NCBI GenBank assembly: GCA_027080605.1
Contig: JALWRO010000194.1
Coordinates: 1 to 17,916 of the forward strand
Source: Campylobacterales bacterium
GTDB lineage: Bacteria > Campylobacterota > Campylobacteria > Campylobacterales > QNZT01
Direction of reading: 5' to 3'
DNA length: 17,916 nucleotides
Shown here: piece by piece, positions 1-6,099 of the stretch
Numbering within the stretch: position 1 is the stretch's first letter
Layout: each line of letters starts with the position of its first letter
Made by a program: the position numbers and the translations under genes
The notes under the pieces: model-generated
Told to the model about the DNA's origin: nothing
Databases searched by the model: none
The model's input: the letters and a program-made list of their open reading frames with translations, nothing else

Positions 1-287
1 GCATTGGTAGCATTGGAAACGGCGTCGGAAAAAAAAAACCAGGGAAACATCCCCGCGATCAGCCAGAGGATAAAAGGGACATTGTGCACCGGCTGCGACT
101 TAAACCCGATCTGAAAAACAAACCAGAAAATAAGCACCGTAATAGCCGGCTGAATAAATGCCCAGAGTATTCCAAGATACGATCCCAGATAACGCTGACG
201 AAAGTCATTGACAATCAAAGACTTGAAAATAGAACGATTGGCTAAAATATCTTTTATAAAAGCACGTATATCTTGAAATAACTTCAA
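1..287 (-). CDS. ABC-2 type polysaccharide/O-antigen exporter permease (Wzm/TagG-like), N-terminal part
   Basis: This is the first 95 residues of an integral membrane permease; the rest lies beyond the left edge. The translation has a cytoplasmic N-terminus, then the hallmark of the ABC-2 polysaccharide permease family, a stretch reading VNDFRQRYLGSYLGILWAFIQP, followed by a first membrane segment (ITVLIFWFVFQIGF) and a second ending in GMFPWFFFSDAVSNA. In this family the permease pairs with a Wzt/TagH ATPase to move a finished lipid-linked polysaccharide across the inner membrane. No ATG is available before the family match begins. I chose the TTG at 287 because AAGG at 294-297 lies six bases upstream; the TTG at 293 has no room for a ribosome site. 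The ten-base T run inside codes Phe-Phe-Phe as expected and is not a frameshift. The partner ATPase is not in the window and would be expected to the left. Confidence 0.88.
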   Translation of the reverse strand, partial: MKLFQDIRAFIKDILANRSIFKSLIVNDFRQRYLGSYLGILWAFIQPAITVLIFWFVFQIGFKSQPVHNVPFILWLIAGMFPWFFFSDAVSNATN

Positions 288-311
288 TATCAACCTTGTT
301 AGATAATAAAG

Positions 312-338
312 ATTATAATATCATTTATTTTCTGACAA
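312..338 (-). promoter_or_regulatory. Candidate sigma-70 promoter for the ABC permease
   Basis: On the minus strand TTGTCA (333-338) is followed after 15 bases by TATAAT (312-317), about 25 bases upstream of the TTG start at 287. The 92-base gap 288-379 is AT-rich and is the first real break after the coupled genes to its right, so a separate promoter for the exporter genes is plausible. The 15-base spacing is shorter than the usual 17, so this is tentative. Confidence 0.4.
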
Positions 339-379
339 ATGCCTATAATGCCCTGTTTATCGCATCTTTTTGGTCTTCT

Positions 380-1192
380 TCATGAAGCCATATAATCTTC
401 CTGCCGCAGTCCGTCTTTATGCCATCGTTTTGCTTTGACGATGTTGAGTACGTGCAGTTTTTTATGTTTGAGTGCATATTTAAAAGCAGATTTTATATGC
501 CACAGGTTGTTTTTTGAGAGTATGTTACGGCTGTCCATCTGTGCATGGTGCTCTATGTAGCACTCATGATCGACGGTAATTTCATAGCCCATTTTTTGTG
601 CCCGGTAACAGATGTCAATATCTTCACAGTACATGAAGTAGTCTTCATCAAAACCGTCCAGTGCTTGATAGACAGAGGGCTTGAAGAGCATGAAAGCTCC
701 CGAGATCCATCCGGGTTGCGTTGTCCGTACACGGGTGCCGTAGTGTAATCTTTTTTGGGTTGCAAAGGAGACGACAAAATTCAATAAACCGGGAAAATGC
801 TTATCAGGATTGTCTATCTCTTCATTTTCCTTGTCGAAATAGACAACTGGTGAGTAGATATCACACTCCCCTGAGTTTCGGATCATCTTCTCCAGTTGAT
901 CCCGTTCTATATAGATATCAGGGTTACAGACGACAAATTTATCGTTTTCCGAAGGCTTGATCCATTTAAAAATATGATTATGATTGGCACCAAAACCACG
1001 CTGCATTCCGTCATGATAGTAAAGCAGAGACTCCTCTTCACAAAACTGTTTCAGCCTTTCAGAGCCGGTGTTATCCATGATCACAAGCACAACACTATAT
1101 CCCCAGGCATTTTTAGGAAAATTTCTGAAGTTTTTGATAATCAAATCAGTCTGATTGTGTGAGACGATCGAAAAATAAACCTTTCTATCCAT
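380..1192 (-). CDS. GT2-family glycosyltransferase (rhamnosyltransferase-like, COG1216/WbbL type)
   Basis: A 270-residue cytoplasmic GT-A fold enzyme expected to add one sugar from a nucleotide donor to a lipid-linked glycan. The N-terminal nucleotide-binding strand reads VYFSIVSHNQ; RGFGANHN is at 65-72; the metal/nucleotide site is the NPD at 90-92 (CNPDIYI). The acceptor/catalytic region is WISGAFMLFKP (162-172) followed by FDEDYFMYCEDID, in which E190-D191 is the probable catalytic acid pair. The ATG at 1192 has AGAGG eight bases upstream and overlaps the end of the deacetylase gene by eight bases, so translation is probably coupled. It is a clear paralogue of the enzyme at 11086-11856, sharing the blocks HDG-QRGFGANHN and YFMYCEDID. 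Because dTDP-sugar synthesis is encoded at the right edge, a rhamnose or other dTDP-sugar donor is possible, but donor and linkage cannot be read from the sequence. Confidence 0.92.
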   Translation of the reverse strand: MDRKVYFSIVSHNQTDLIIKNFRNFPKNAWGYSVVLVIMDNTGSERLKQFCEEESLLYYHDGMQRGFGANHNHIFKWIKPSENDKFVVCNPDIYIERDQLEKMIRNSGECDIYSPVVYFDKENEEIDNPDKHFPGLLNFVVSFATQKRLHYGTRVRTTQPGWISGAFMLFKPSVYQALDGFDEDYFMYCEDIDICYRAQKMGYEITVDHECYIEHHAQMDSRNILSKNNLWHIKSAFKYALKHKKLHVLNIVKAKRWHKDGLRQEDYMAS

Positions 1193-2072
1193 AACATTTT
1201 CCTCTCTGTTTTCTGCGTCTTTCAGGTAAATGCACTACTTCAACCCTCTCCCACTCAACCCGTCTCACCGCTTCATCTATATCGACAAAATCAAACTCTT
1301 TGATCAATTGCTCCAGTTTCCACAGCGCGCTTTTTGAACCGACGCGGTTTTTAAACCTTTTCAAAGGGGAAAGCCCGGGAACATACGGACGATCCGCATC
1401 AAAATCGTGCGGGTGAAAATAGGTCATCGAATAGTCTGTTCTCTTCATGAGCATCCGTGTAATACTATAGGGAAGCAGGCGGAAATAACCGCCGCCGGAG
1501 GAGACGATGTTTTGAAACCAGATACGGTCGATGCTCATCGGAAACTCTTTGATCACCCCACTATTGGAGACAATCAGAGAGGGCTTGTCCGTGCCAAATT
1601 TGGCAAATCCGCCGTGTGCTCTGTGCGCTGGAAAAACAGAGCAGTCTATCTCGATCCCGTGTAAAAGCAGCAGATCGAATACCCACCTGTTATCCTGCCG
1701 CAGTGAAAATCCGGGCGCCCGGTATGCCCGTACTTTTTTACCGGTGATATCTTCCAGCGATTTGATCGAATTCTCAAGATCTCTCTCAAACTCTCTCATT
1801 CCCTGTTCATAAACAAGCTGATGCAAATGAGAGTGTGTCGCTACTTCATACCCGAGACTGTCCAGTCGCCTGACAATATGCGCATGGTTTTTCGTCAACC
1901 ATCCCAGACAGAAAAAGGTTGCCTTTTGATCATATCGGTCAAGAATTTCCAAAATCTTGTCAATATTTGCATCGAGTCTGTAGTCAAATGCCTCCCACTC
2001 CTTTTCGCCTCTGGTTGCATCATTATCGAGAATATGAAACCACTCTTCCACATCAAATGTCAATATTTTCAT
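1185..2072 (-). CDS. NodB-type polysaccharide deacetylase, XrtA/DUF3473-like
   Basis: Predicted 295-residue metal-dependent carbohydrate esterase (CE4 fold) that removes N- or O-acetyl groups from a glycan. All family motifs are visible: TFDVEEWFH with D7 and E9, the metal histidines H80 and H84 in THSHLH, RAPGF at 118-122, DCSVFP, and the final FHPHDFD with H220. The DVEEWFH form of motif 1 and the C-terminal extension match the subgroup found in exosortase (XrtA)-type exopolysaccharide loci; no exosortase is seen here. There is no signal peptide, so it probably acts in the cytoplasm on a lipid-linked intermediate or precursor. I chose the ATG at 2072: it overlaps the preceding stop as ATGA and has AAGGAG 11 bases upstream. 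The alternative GTG at 2084 lies inside that ribosome site. The 3' end overlaps the GT2 gene by eight bases. Confidence 0.92.
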   Translation of the reverse strand: MKILTFDVEEWFHILDNDATRGEKEWEAFDYRLDANIDKILEILDRYDQKATFFCLGWLTKNHAHIVRRLDSLGYEVATHSHLHQLVYEQGMREFERDLENSIKSLEDITGKKVRAYRAPGFSLRQDNRWVFDLLLLHGIEIDCSVFPAHRAHGGFAKFGTDKPSLIVSNSGVIKEFPMSIDRIWFQNIVSSGGGYFRLLPYSITRMLMKRTDYSMTYFHPHDFDADRPYVPGLSPLKRFKNRVGSKSALWKLEQLIKEFDFVDIDEAVRRVEWERVEVVHLPERRRKQRGKCYG

Positions 2073-2683
2073 CTCGAAAAACACTCCTTAAATGCTTTCG
2101 CATTTTCACACTCTTTGAGGTTGTCTCTGTCAACCACCACAATTCTCTTTGCCATTTTTGCCAGAGCTACATCACTGTAACTGTCTGTATAGAGCAGATC
2201 TATTTCATAGATTCCCGCTTCATGAAGTACACTGCGTTTTGCCTCTTTGTAACAGTTAAACGCCAGCGAATCCACGTATGCATTTTTATATGCCAGTCGC
2301 GATCCGATCACCGTGACATTTTCCGGGAAAAGCGGTCTGACATATGTCTCGAAAGAGGCGCTGATGACAAAATAGTGCGTATCATTTTGCATCGTATCGA
2401 GCATTTGCCGGTAAAGGTGATTCAGACGAATCTGTTTGCCGTATACCCGGCTCAACTCCTCTATCGTATCTGCCGACAACCCTTTCAAAAAATACCGCAC
2501 ACCCCGCTTTTTCAGTTCCGTGTTGGTGATTACCCCCGCTTTTGCCAATACCATATCTGCCATATACAGGAACATTTTCGGCAAAAAAAACGCCCTTTCC
2601 CTGCCTGCAATCGTAAAAAATCCCTGCAATGTGTCATGATACGTCAGCGTTTTGTCAAAGTCATAGACTACAATCCGTTTCAT
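2069..2683 (-). CDS. HAD-superfamily phosphatase (subfamily IB-like)
   Basis: A 204-residue soluble phosphohydrolase. Motif I is VVYDFDKTLT with nucleophile D8 and acid/base D10; motif II is the Ser of FVISAS (108-110); motif III is a Lys in CYKEAK (K146 or K149); motif IV is YTDSYSD with metal ligands D167 and D171. The helical stretch at about 20-95 fits the C1-type cap of the SerB-like IB group. The substrate is unknown. In this context it could dephosphorylate a sugar phosphate, a polyprenyl phosphate or the product of the neighbouring ATP-grasp enzyme. The start at 2683 overlaps the ATP-grasp stop as ATGA, and the stop overlaps the deacetylase start the same way, which argues for coordinated amounts of the three proteins. 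The reading frame stays open upstream to 2794, but the HAD fold starts at this Met, so the longer form is not favoured. Confidence 0.88.
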   Translation of the reverse strand: MKRIVVYDFDKTLTYHDTLQGFFTIAGRERAFFLPKMFLYMADMVLAKAGVITNTELKKRGVRYFLKGLSADTIEELSRVYGKQIRLNHLYRQMLDTMQNDTHYFVISASFETYVRPLFPENVTVIGSRLAYKNAYVDSLAFNCYKEAKRSVLHEAGIYEIDLLYTDSYSDVALAKMAKRIVVVDRDNLKECENAKAFKECFSR

Positions 2684-3834
2684 CCTGTCGTTACCTTCTG
2701 AAAAAGTCGTTTCAATTTTTGGGGACTGACCATATTGCAGAGGGTAAAAAGCATGCTGCGCCCGTAGCTGCTGTAGGTAAAGTTGATATAACAAGTATCT
2801 TTTCTGTTACGTCGCCAAAAGTTTTTGATCTTCCCTTTTTGCTGCAGATAGACCAGTAGTTCCCACGGAAAAATCCAGCGTATATAGCGTTCTTTCTCTA
2901 TTTTTGCCTTTTTAAGCGGCATTCCGAGTGCACTGCGGCAGTAGTTTTCAAACATTGCACTGCCGCAAAACTCCGCCAGCATCAAAGAGCCCCATAGACG
3001 CGGATTGACTTCGATGATTTTATACTCCCCTGACGTACTGTCGTACAGAAACTCTACCATCGCCACACCCGACCACTGCAGTTTGTGCAGCAGCTCGTTT
3101 CCAAGTGCCTGCAACTGCGGATTCATGTCACACCGGGAGTAGATTGTAACACCGCCTTTGACAGGATAGGTACGTATCCGTTTATGCCCGTAGTACCCTG
3201 CCGGCTCCCCACGGTTAAAGAGGAAAAATCCACCTTCCACCGCTGCCGGATTCTCCAGCCGCTGCTGGATAATATACTTTGTCATATCCAGCTTCTGACA
3301 GGCAAGCAGATCCTCTTTGGTATCGATAAAGAGAATTCCCACCGAACCTGAACCGCTTTTGGGCTTGGCGATCAGCGCAGCGGGGAGTTTTTCCATCTTC
3401 AGCAGCGCTTCATAACTGTACTCTTTCGGTACCGGTACCCCTTCTGCCTGACAAAATGCAGAAAATTTTCCTTTGTCCCGTACCGTATCGAACGATTTTC
3501 GCGGCGGAAGATTATGAAAAAAATTGGGGTAGTCAAACTTTTGTAAAAAATTATATACCAAATCTGTCGTATCTTCTTCGATAGGAATATAGACAATTTT
3601 TTCATCGGCATACTGCTCCAAAATGGCACAAAGATCTTCAAAAAAATGCGTATCTTTACGCAAACGTTCAATCGGTTTTCCATACGCTTTGGCAAGCAGA
3701 GAGGCATCCAGACCATGCGGCATATCCGCCAGAATAAGCGGTATATTTTTGTGCATAAAAATGTTGGCAAGATCAAATGCTTTACGTGTCGAAATATCGG
3801 TAATAAGCACTCTGTACGATGATGCACCAGCCAT
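2680..3834 (-). CDS. ATP-grasp ligase of the polysaccharide-locus type (COG3919-like)
   Basis: A 384-residue ATP-grasp protein. These enzymes activate a carboxylate as an acyl phosphate and join it to an amine, thiol or similar nucleophile. The N-terminal Rossmann-like part (about 7-110, starting YRVLITDISTRKAFDLA) is followed by the ATP-grasp fold: AKPKSGSGSVG (156-166) supplies the nucleotide-binding lysines and Gly-rich loop, QQRLENPAAVEGG is the hinge, and MVEF (E261) with IIEVNPRLWGS (E275, N277) forms the Mg-ATP site. The last 90 residues hold aromatic and basic stretches with no recognised domain. I chose the ATG at 3834, which has AAGG ten bases upstream; a TTG at 3843 is too close to it. 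It heads a run of overlapping genes with a HAD phosphatase and a deacetylase, which suggests modification of a sugar amine. The substrate is not shown by the sequence. Confidence 0.87.
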   Translation of the reverse strand: MAGASSYRVLITDISTRKAFDLANIFMHKNIPLILADMPHGLDASLLAKAYGKPIERLRKDTHFFEDLCAILEQYADEKIVYIPIEEDTTDLVYNFLQKFDYPNFFHNLPPRKSFDTVRDKGKFSAFCQAEGVPVPKEYSYEALLKMEKLPAALIAKPKSGSGSVGILFIDTKEDLLACQKLDMTKYIIQQRLENPAAVEGGFFLFNRGEPAGYYGHKRIRTYPVKGGVTIYSRCDMNPQLQALGNELLHKLQWSGVAMVEFLYDSTSGEYKIIEVNPRLWGSLMLAEFCGSAMFENYCRSALGMPLKKAKIEKERYIRWIFPWELLVYLQQKGKIKNFWRRNRKDTCYINFTYSSYGRSMLFTLCNMVSPQKLKRLFQKVTTG

Positions 3835-3876
3835 TTTATGCAAGCCTTTTTTTATATTTTCAAAATCTGTAAGGGA

Positions 3877-3899
3877 ATTAAAAAAAGTGGTTTTTTAAT
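3877..3899. repeat. AT-only inverted repeat in the leader of the ATP-grasp gene
   Basis: ATTAAAAAA (3877-3885) and TTTTTTAAT (3891-3899) are perfect inverted arms around AGTGG. The repeat lies between the candidate promoter at 3930-3957 and the ATP-grasp start at 3834, so it would be transcribed as a weak hairpin in the leader. With only A-T pairs it could act as a leaky terminator/attenuator or be chance in AT-rich DNA. Confidence 0.35.
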
Positions 3900-3924
3900 A
3901 AAGCAAAGCCCTGAGCCGTTGTTA

Positions 3925-3951
3925 TTTAGATTATAGAAAAAGATATCTAAA
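3925..3951. promoter_or_regulatory. Possible operator dyad around the ATP-grasp -10 box
   Basis: TTTAGAT (3925-3931) and ATCTAAA (3945-3951) form a perfect 7-base dyad with a 13-base spacer. It straddles the minus-strand TATAAT at 3930-3935, a typical repressor position. A third TTTAGAT lies at 3980-3986. The region is very AT-rich, so chance is a real alternative. Confidence 0.3.
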
Positions 3952-3957
3952 ATACAA
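3930..3957 (-). promoter_or_regulatory. Candidate promoter for the ATP-grasp/HAD/deacetylase/GT2 unit
   Basis: The minus strand carries TTGTAT (3952-3957), 16 bases, then a consensus TATAAT (3930-3935), about 95 bases upstream of the ATG at 3834. The whole 272-base gap 3835-4106 is strongly AT-rich, contains no plausible gene, and is the longest non-coding stretch in the window. It separates two GT2 genes from the ATP-grasp group. Other AT-rich -10-like hexamers occur, so the exact box is uncertain. Confidence 0.5.
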
Positions 3958-4017
3958 ATGTAACGGATTTAATGTTTGCTTTAGATTGAAAGTACAAATT
4001 AAATATATTTCATTTTT

Positions 4018-4051
4018 AATATAAAAATTTAAATAGTTTAATTTTTATATT
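4018..4051. terminator. AT-rich hairpin after the GT2 pair, possible terminator
   Basis: Arms at 4018-4033 and 4037-4051 are complementary over 15 pairs with one bulged T and a three-base loop. It lies 56-89 bases past the stop of the minus-strand GT2 gene at 4107. The stem has no G-C pairs and no clean T tract follows, so it is at best a weak intrinsic terminator, or simply a DNA palindrome in AT-rich spacer. Confidence 0.3.
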
Positions 4052-4106
4052 GGTAAAAAAAATTTACATAAAATTATATTGTTATGGCTGATAATATAAT
4101 ATTCTT

Positions 4107-4925
4107 TTAAGAACTCTGTTTTAGCCAGGTAGAAGAGCGATTTCCTTCCAAATAACGCCGTCTGTCCTCTTCACTCATCAAGTCCAGTTTCGGATACCAC
4201 GGCAGATGAATCGCACTGAAATTTCCCGCCACCCGGACACCGTCATAAAAGTCGATCAAATTCGATTTTCTGTAGACGGCAAACGTCGTATCGTGACGCG
4301 CCTGATAGAGTTCAAGCGTAGGATGATCCAGTTTCATACGCCAGTACTGCTGTTCCCACTCCCTGACACTCATTTTGTGCGGATAGATCTGCGGCACGCC
4401 TCTGAGCTTCTCTATCTCCAGATCGATCATCTCCTCCTCTTCCAGGAGCGCGAGGGCAAAGCCAGCTTTATAGACACTGTACTGCTCCGTCACTTCCGCC
4501 AGTACGGAAAGAAAATTTTGCGGCAGATCGGGGTGAAACTGTAAATCGGGATCGGTATAGGCAAAAAGTTCGGGCAGTACGTTATAAACGGGATTCAAAA
4601 AGCCTACCAGATAACCGAAATTGTGCTCTGAAAAGACGATCTGCGCATCCCCCGCCGCTTCGATTTCATGAAGTATATTCAGCGAGTTTTCATCTGTCGA
4701 ACAGTTATCGATCACAATAGGTTTGATACCGTATGTGCGAAGCTGATGCACGGTATTTTGCACATATTTGGCATTGTTGTAGGAGACGACCAAAACGGGT
4801 ATCTCCTCTCTGCTTTCTGCCAGAGCCTTCTCCAGATCCTGGACAAGTTGACCGCTTTTGCGTTCAAAATTCCAGTTACGGACTTTATTAATCCGGTAAC
4901 GTATACGTTCTTCCAATCGTTTCAT
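4107..4925 (-). CDS. Divergent GT2-like glycosyltransferase
   Basis: A 272-residue protein with a charged N-terminal extension of about 42 residues before the GT-A fold. The fold begins with PVLVVSYNNAKYV (43-55), followed by PIVIDNCSTDE (69-79) and the metal-binding DPD at 125-127 (YTDPDLQF). FSEHNFGYLVGF (98-109) corresponds to the ribose-contact loop. The second half, with EEEEMIDLEIEKLRG and HDTTFAVYRKSNL, resembles the C-terminal part of bacterial polysaccharide GT2 enzymes, but the usual acidic ED catalytic pair is not obvious. Its start overlaps the stop of the next GT2 gene as ATGA, so the two are co-translated and probably add successive sugars. There is no membrane segment, so a cytoplasmic or membrane-peripheral location is expected. 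The TTCTTAAAAGAA palindrome around its stop codon is too short to call a terminator. Donor and acceptor are unknown. Confidence 0.85.
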   Translation of the reverse strand: MKRLEERIRYRINKVRNWNFERKSGQLVQDLEKALAESREEIPVLVVSYNNAKYVQNTVHQLRTYGIKPIVIDNCSTDENSLNILHEIEAAGDAQIVFSEHNFGYLVGFLNPVYNVLPELFAYTDPDLQFHPDLPQNFLSVLAEVTEQYSVYKAGFALALLEEEEMIDLEIEKLRGVPQIYPHKMSVREWEQQYWRMKLDHPTLELYQARHDTTFAVYRKSNLIDFYDGVRVAGNFSAIHLPWYPKLDLMSEEDRRRYLEGNRSSTWLKQSS

Positions 4926-5968
4926 GATGTAAACTCCAGTGCCTGGATTTTTGACGGCGGTGTTTTCATAATTCTGACAATATTTTTGACACTTTCAAAA
5001 TCTCCCCGTTTCAACCGCAGCAGCATCGACAAAAAAAGTCCGCCATAGACAAAAGGCAACAGGTGTGTGTGGTACTTTTGCGTCACGATCACCCTGTTTC
5101 GCATAGCATAAAAATCCGAAAAAGCGCTTCTGTTTTGATTCTCCTGCTTGATCGCCACAGACTCTTTGTGGTAGACGACCGCCTCGGTACAAATAGCGAA
5201 ATCGAGACCATTTCGCCGGCAATTGGTCGCGATATCAATCTCTTCAAAATAGATAAAATACTCTTCCGGCATGACGCCTATTTTGTCGATACACCGCCTG
5301 GTCATGAGCATCGAAGCACCGATAATATAGTCAAGCTTCTTTTGGTCAAACGCCTGCACTACCTTTTCACTGTATGTTTCATGAGAGAGGTAGTGTTTCT
5401 GTACCGCTATAAAACGGTTGAAAGCGGCACCGAATGCCTGTATTTTATCCGGTGCGTCGTAAAAGAGCAGTGTCGTGCCGATCAATCCTATACGCGGTTC
5501 ATGACGATTCGCAAAATCGACCAGTTTGACCAAAGCATCTTTTTCGATCACGGTATCATTGTTAAGTATCCACAGATAGTCGAAATCTCCTCTGGCTTTG
5601 GCATAGCGTATGCCGACATTGTTCCCCGCACTGTAACCGCCGTTTTTTCGCGACTGTATCAATACAACACGGTGGTCATGCAAACATGCCTGTTCCAGAC
5701 TCTCATCCTCTTCATGAAAGATATAGTCGACCGGTTTTTGCCGGGGTGGAAATGTACATCTGCGCAGCGGATCGGACGGCGGGGTCCAGCTCTCCAGCAC
5801 ACCCTCTGCCCATTGTCGGATATATGTCATGGAGTCATCGGGCGAATCGTTATCGACGATGATGAGCTGATAATTTGTGTAGTCGTTTGCCAGTATGCTT
5901 TCGGCGCAGGCGATGGTATCTGCCCAGTTGTTGTAGTTGAGCACGATGATATAGACTTTCTGTTTCAT
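4922..5968 (-). CDS. GT2-family glycosyltransferase (COG1216, rhamnosyltransferase-like)
   Basis: A 348-residue GT-A enzyme. It opens with VYIIVLNYNNWADT and has QLIIVDNDSPDDS (34-46), NGGYSAGNNVGI (109-120) and the metal site LNNDT (135-139). IGASMLMTRR then precedes EYFIYFEEIDIA, whose E-E/D is the likely catalytic acid. The segment at about 52-98 between the second and third conserved blocks is some 45 residues longer than in compact relatives; it is polar and rich in Pro, Glu and Arg. Near the C-terminus HLLPFVYGGLFLSMLLRLKRG is hydrophobic with basic flanks and may attach the enzyme to the inner membrane. The ATG at 5968 has only a modest upstream match (AGGGG). The gene is divergent from the PIG-L gene at 6100 and is followed without a gap by a second GT2. 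It probably adds a sugar to the lipid-linked repeat unit. Confidence 0.92.
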   Translation of the reverse strand: MKQKVYIIVLNYNNWADTIACAESILANDYTNYQLIIVDNDSPDDSMTYIRQWAEGVLESWTPPSDPLRRCTFPPRQKPVDYIFHEEDESLEQACLHDHRVVLIQSRKNGGYSAGNNVGIRYAKARGDFDYLWILNNDTVIEKDALVKLVDFANRHEPRIGLIGTTLLFYDAPDKIQAFGAAFNRFIAVQKHYLSHETYSEKVVQAFDQKKLDYIIGASMLMTRRCIDKIGVMPEEYFIYFEEIDIATNCRRNGLDFAICTEAVVYHKESVAIKQENQNRSAFSDFYAMRNRVIVTQKYHTHLLPFVYGGLFLSMLLRLKRGDFESVKNIVRIMKTPPSKIQALEFTS

Positions 5969-6002
5969 GAAGACCCGAATCCCCTGGCGGCAATTTTTCC
6001 AG

Positions 6003-6008
6003 ATTATA
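6003..6008 (-). promoter_or_regulatory. Candidate -10 box for the GT2 pair
   Basis: A consensus TATAAT on the minus strand sits 35 bases upstream of the ATG at 5968, in the 131-base divergent region 5969-6099. I see no convincing -35 element at the right distance. The same region must also hold the promoter for the plus-strand gene at 6100, whose ribosome site is AAAGGG at 6088-6093; I could not pick its promoter boxes. Confidence 0.35.
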
Positions 6009-6099
6009 ACGTTTCAACCTGAAAAAGAGTGCCCCAAACGGTGAACATAAGGAAAAAATAGTTAACATTACAGTAACTCTGCTTCCTAAAGGGAAAAAT

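Noticed and set aside
29..38. A ten-base A run that might mark a frameshift at the left edge
   Set aside because: On the minus strand it codes Phe-Phe-Phe in the context GMFPWFFFSDA, as expected for the ABC-2 permease family, and the frame stays open.
1919..2701. A 260-codon open frame on the plus strand
   Set aside because: It is antisense to the HAD phosphatase and deacetylase genes, both of which carry complete catalytic motifs; its Cys/His/Arg-rich translation looks like a frame shadow.
2684..2794. A 37-codon upstream extension of the HAD phosphatase
   Set aside because: It lies wholly inside the ATP-grasp gene; the ATGA overlap at 2680-2683 and the start of the HAD fold support the shorter form.
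3835..4106. A small RNA gene or small protein in the AT-rich spacer
   Set aside because: I saw no ribosome-site-plus-frame combination and no G-C-containing stable fold; only promoter-like and AT-hairpin sequences.
5063..6022. A 319-codon open frame on the plus strand
   Set aside because: It lies antisense to the GT2 gene at 4922-5968, which has clear family motifs; the plus-strand translation has no recognisable domain and no ribosome site.
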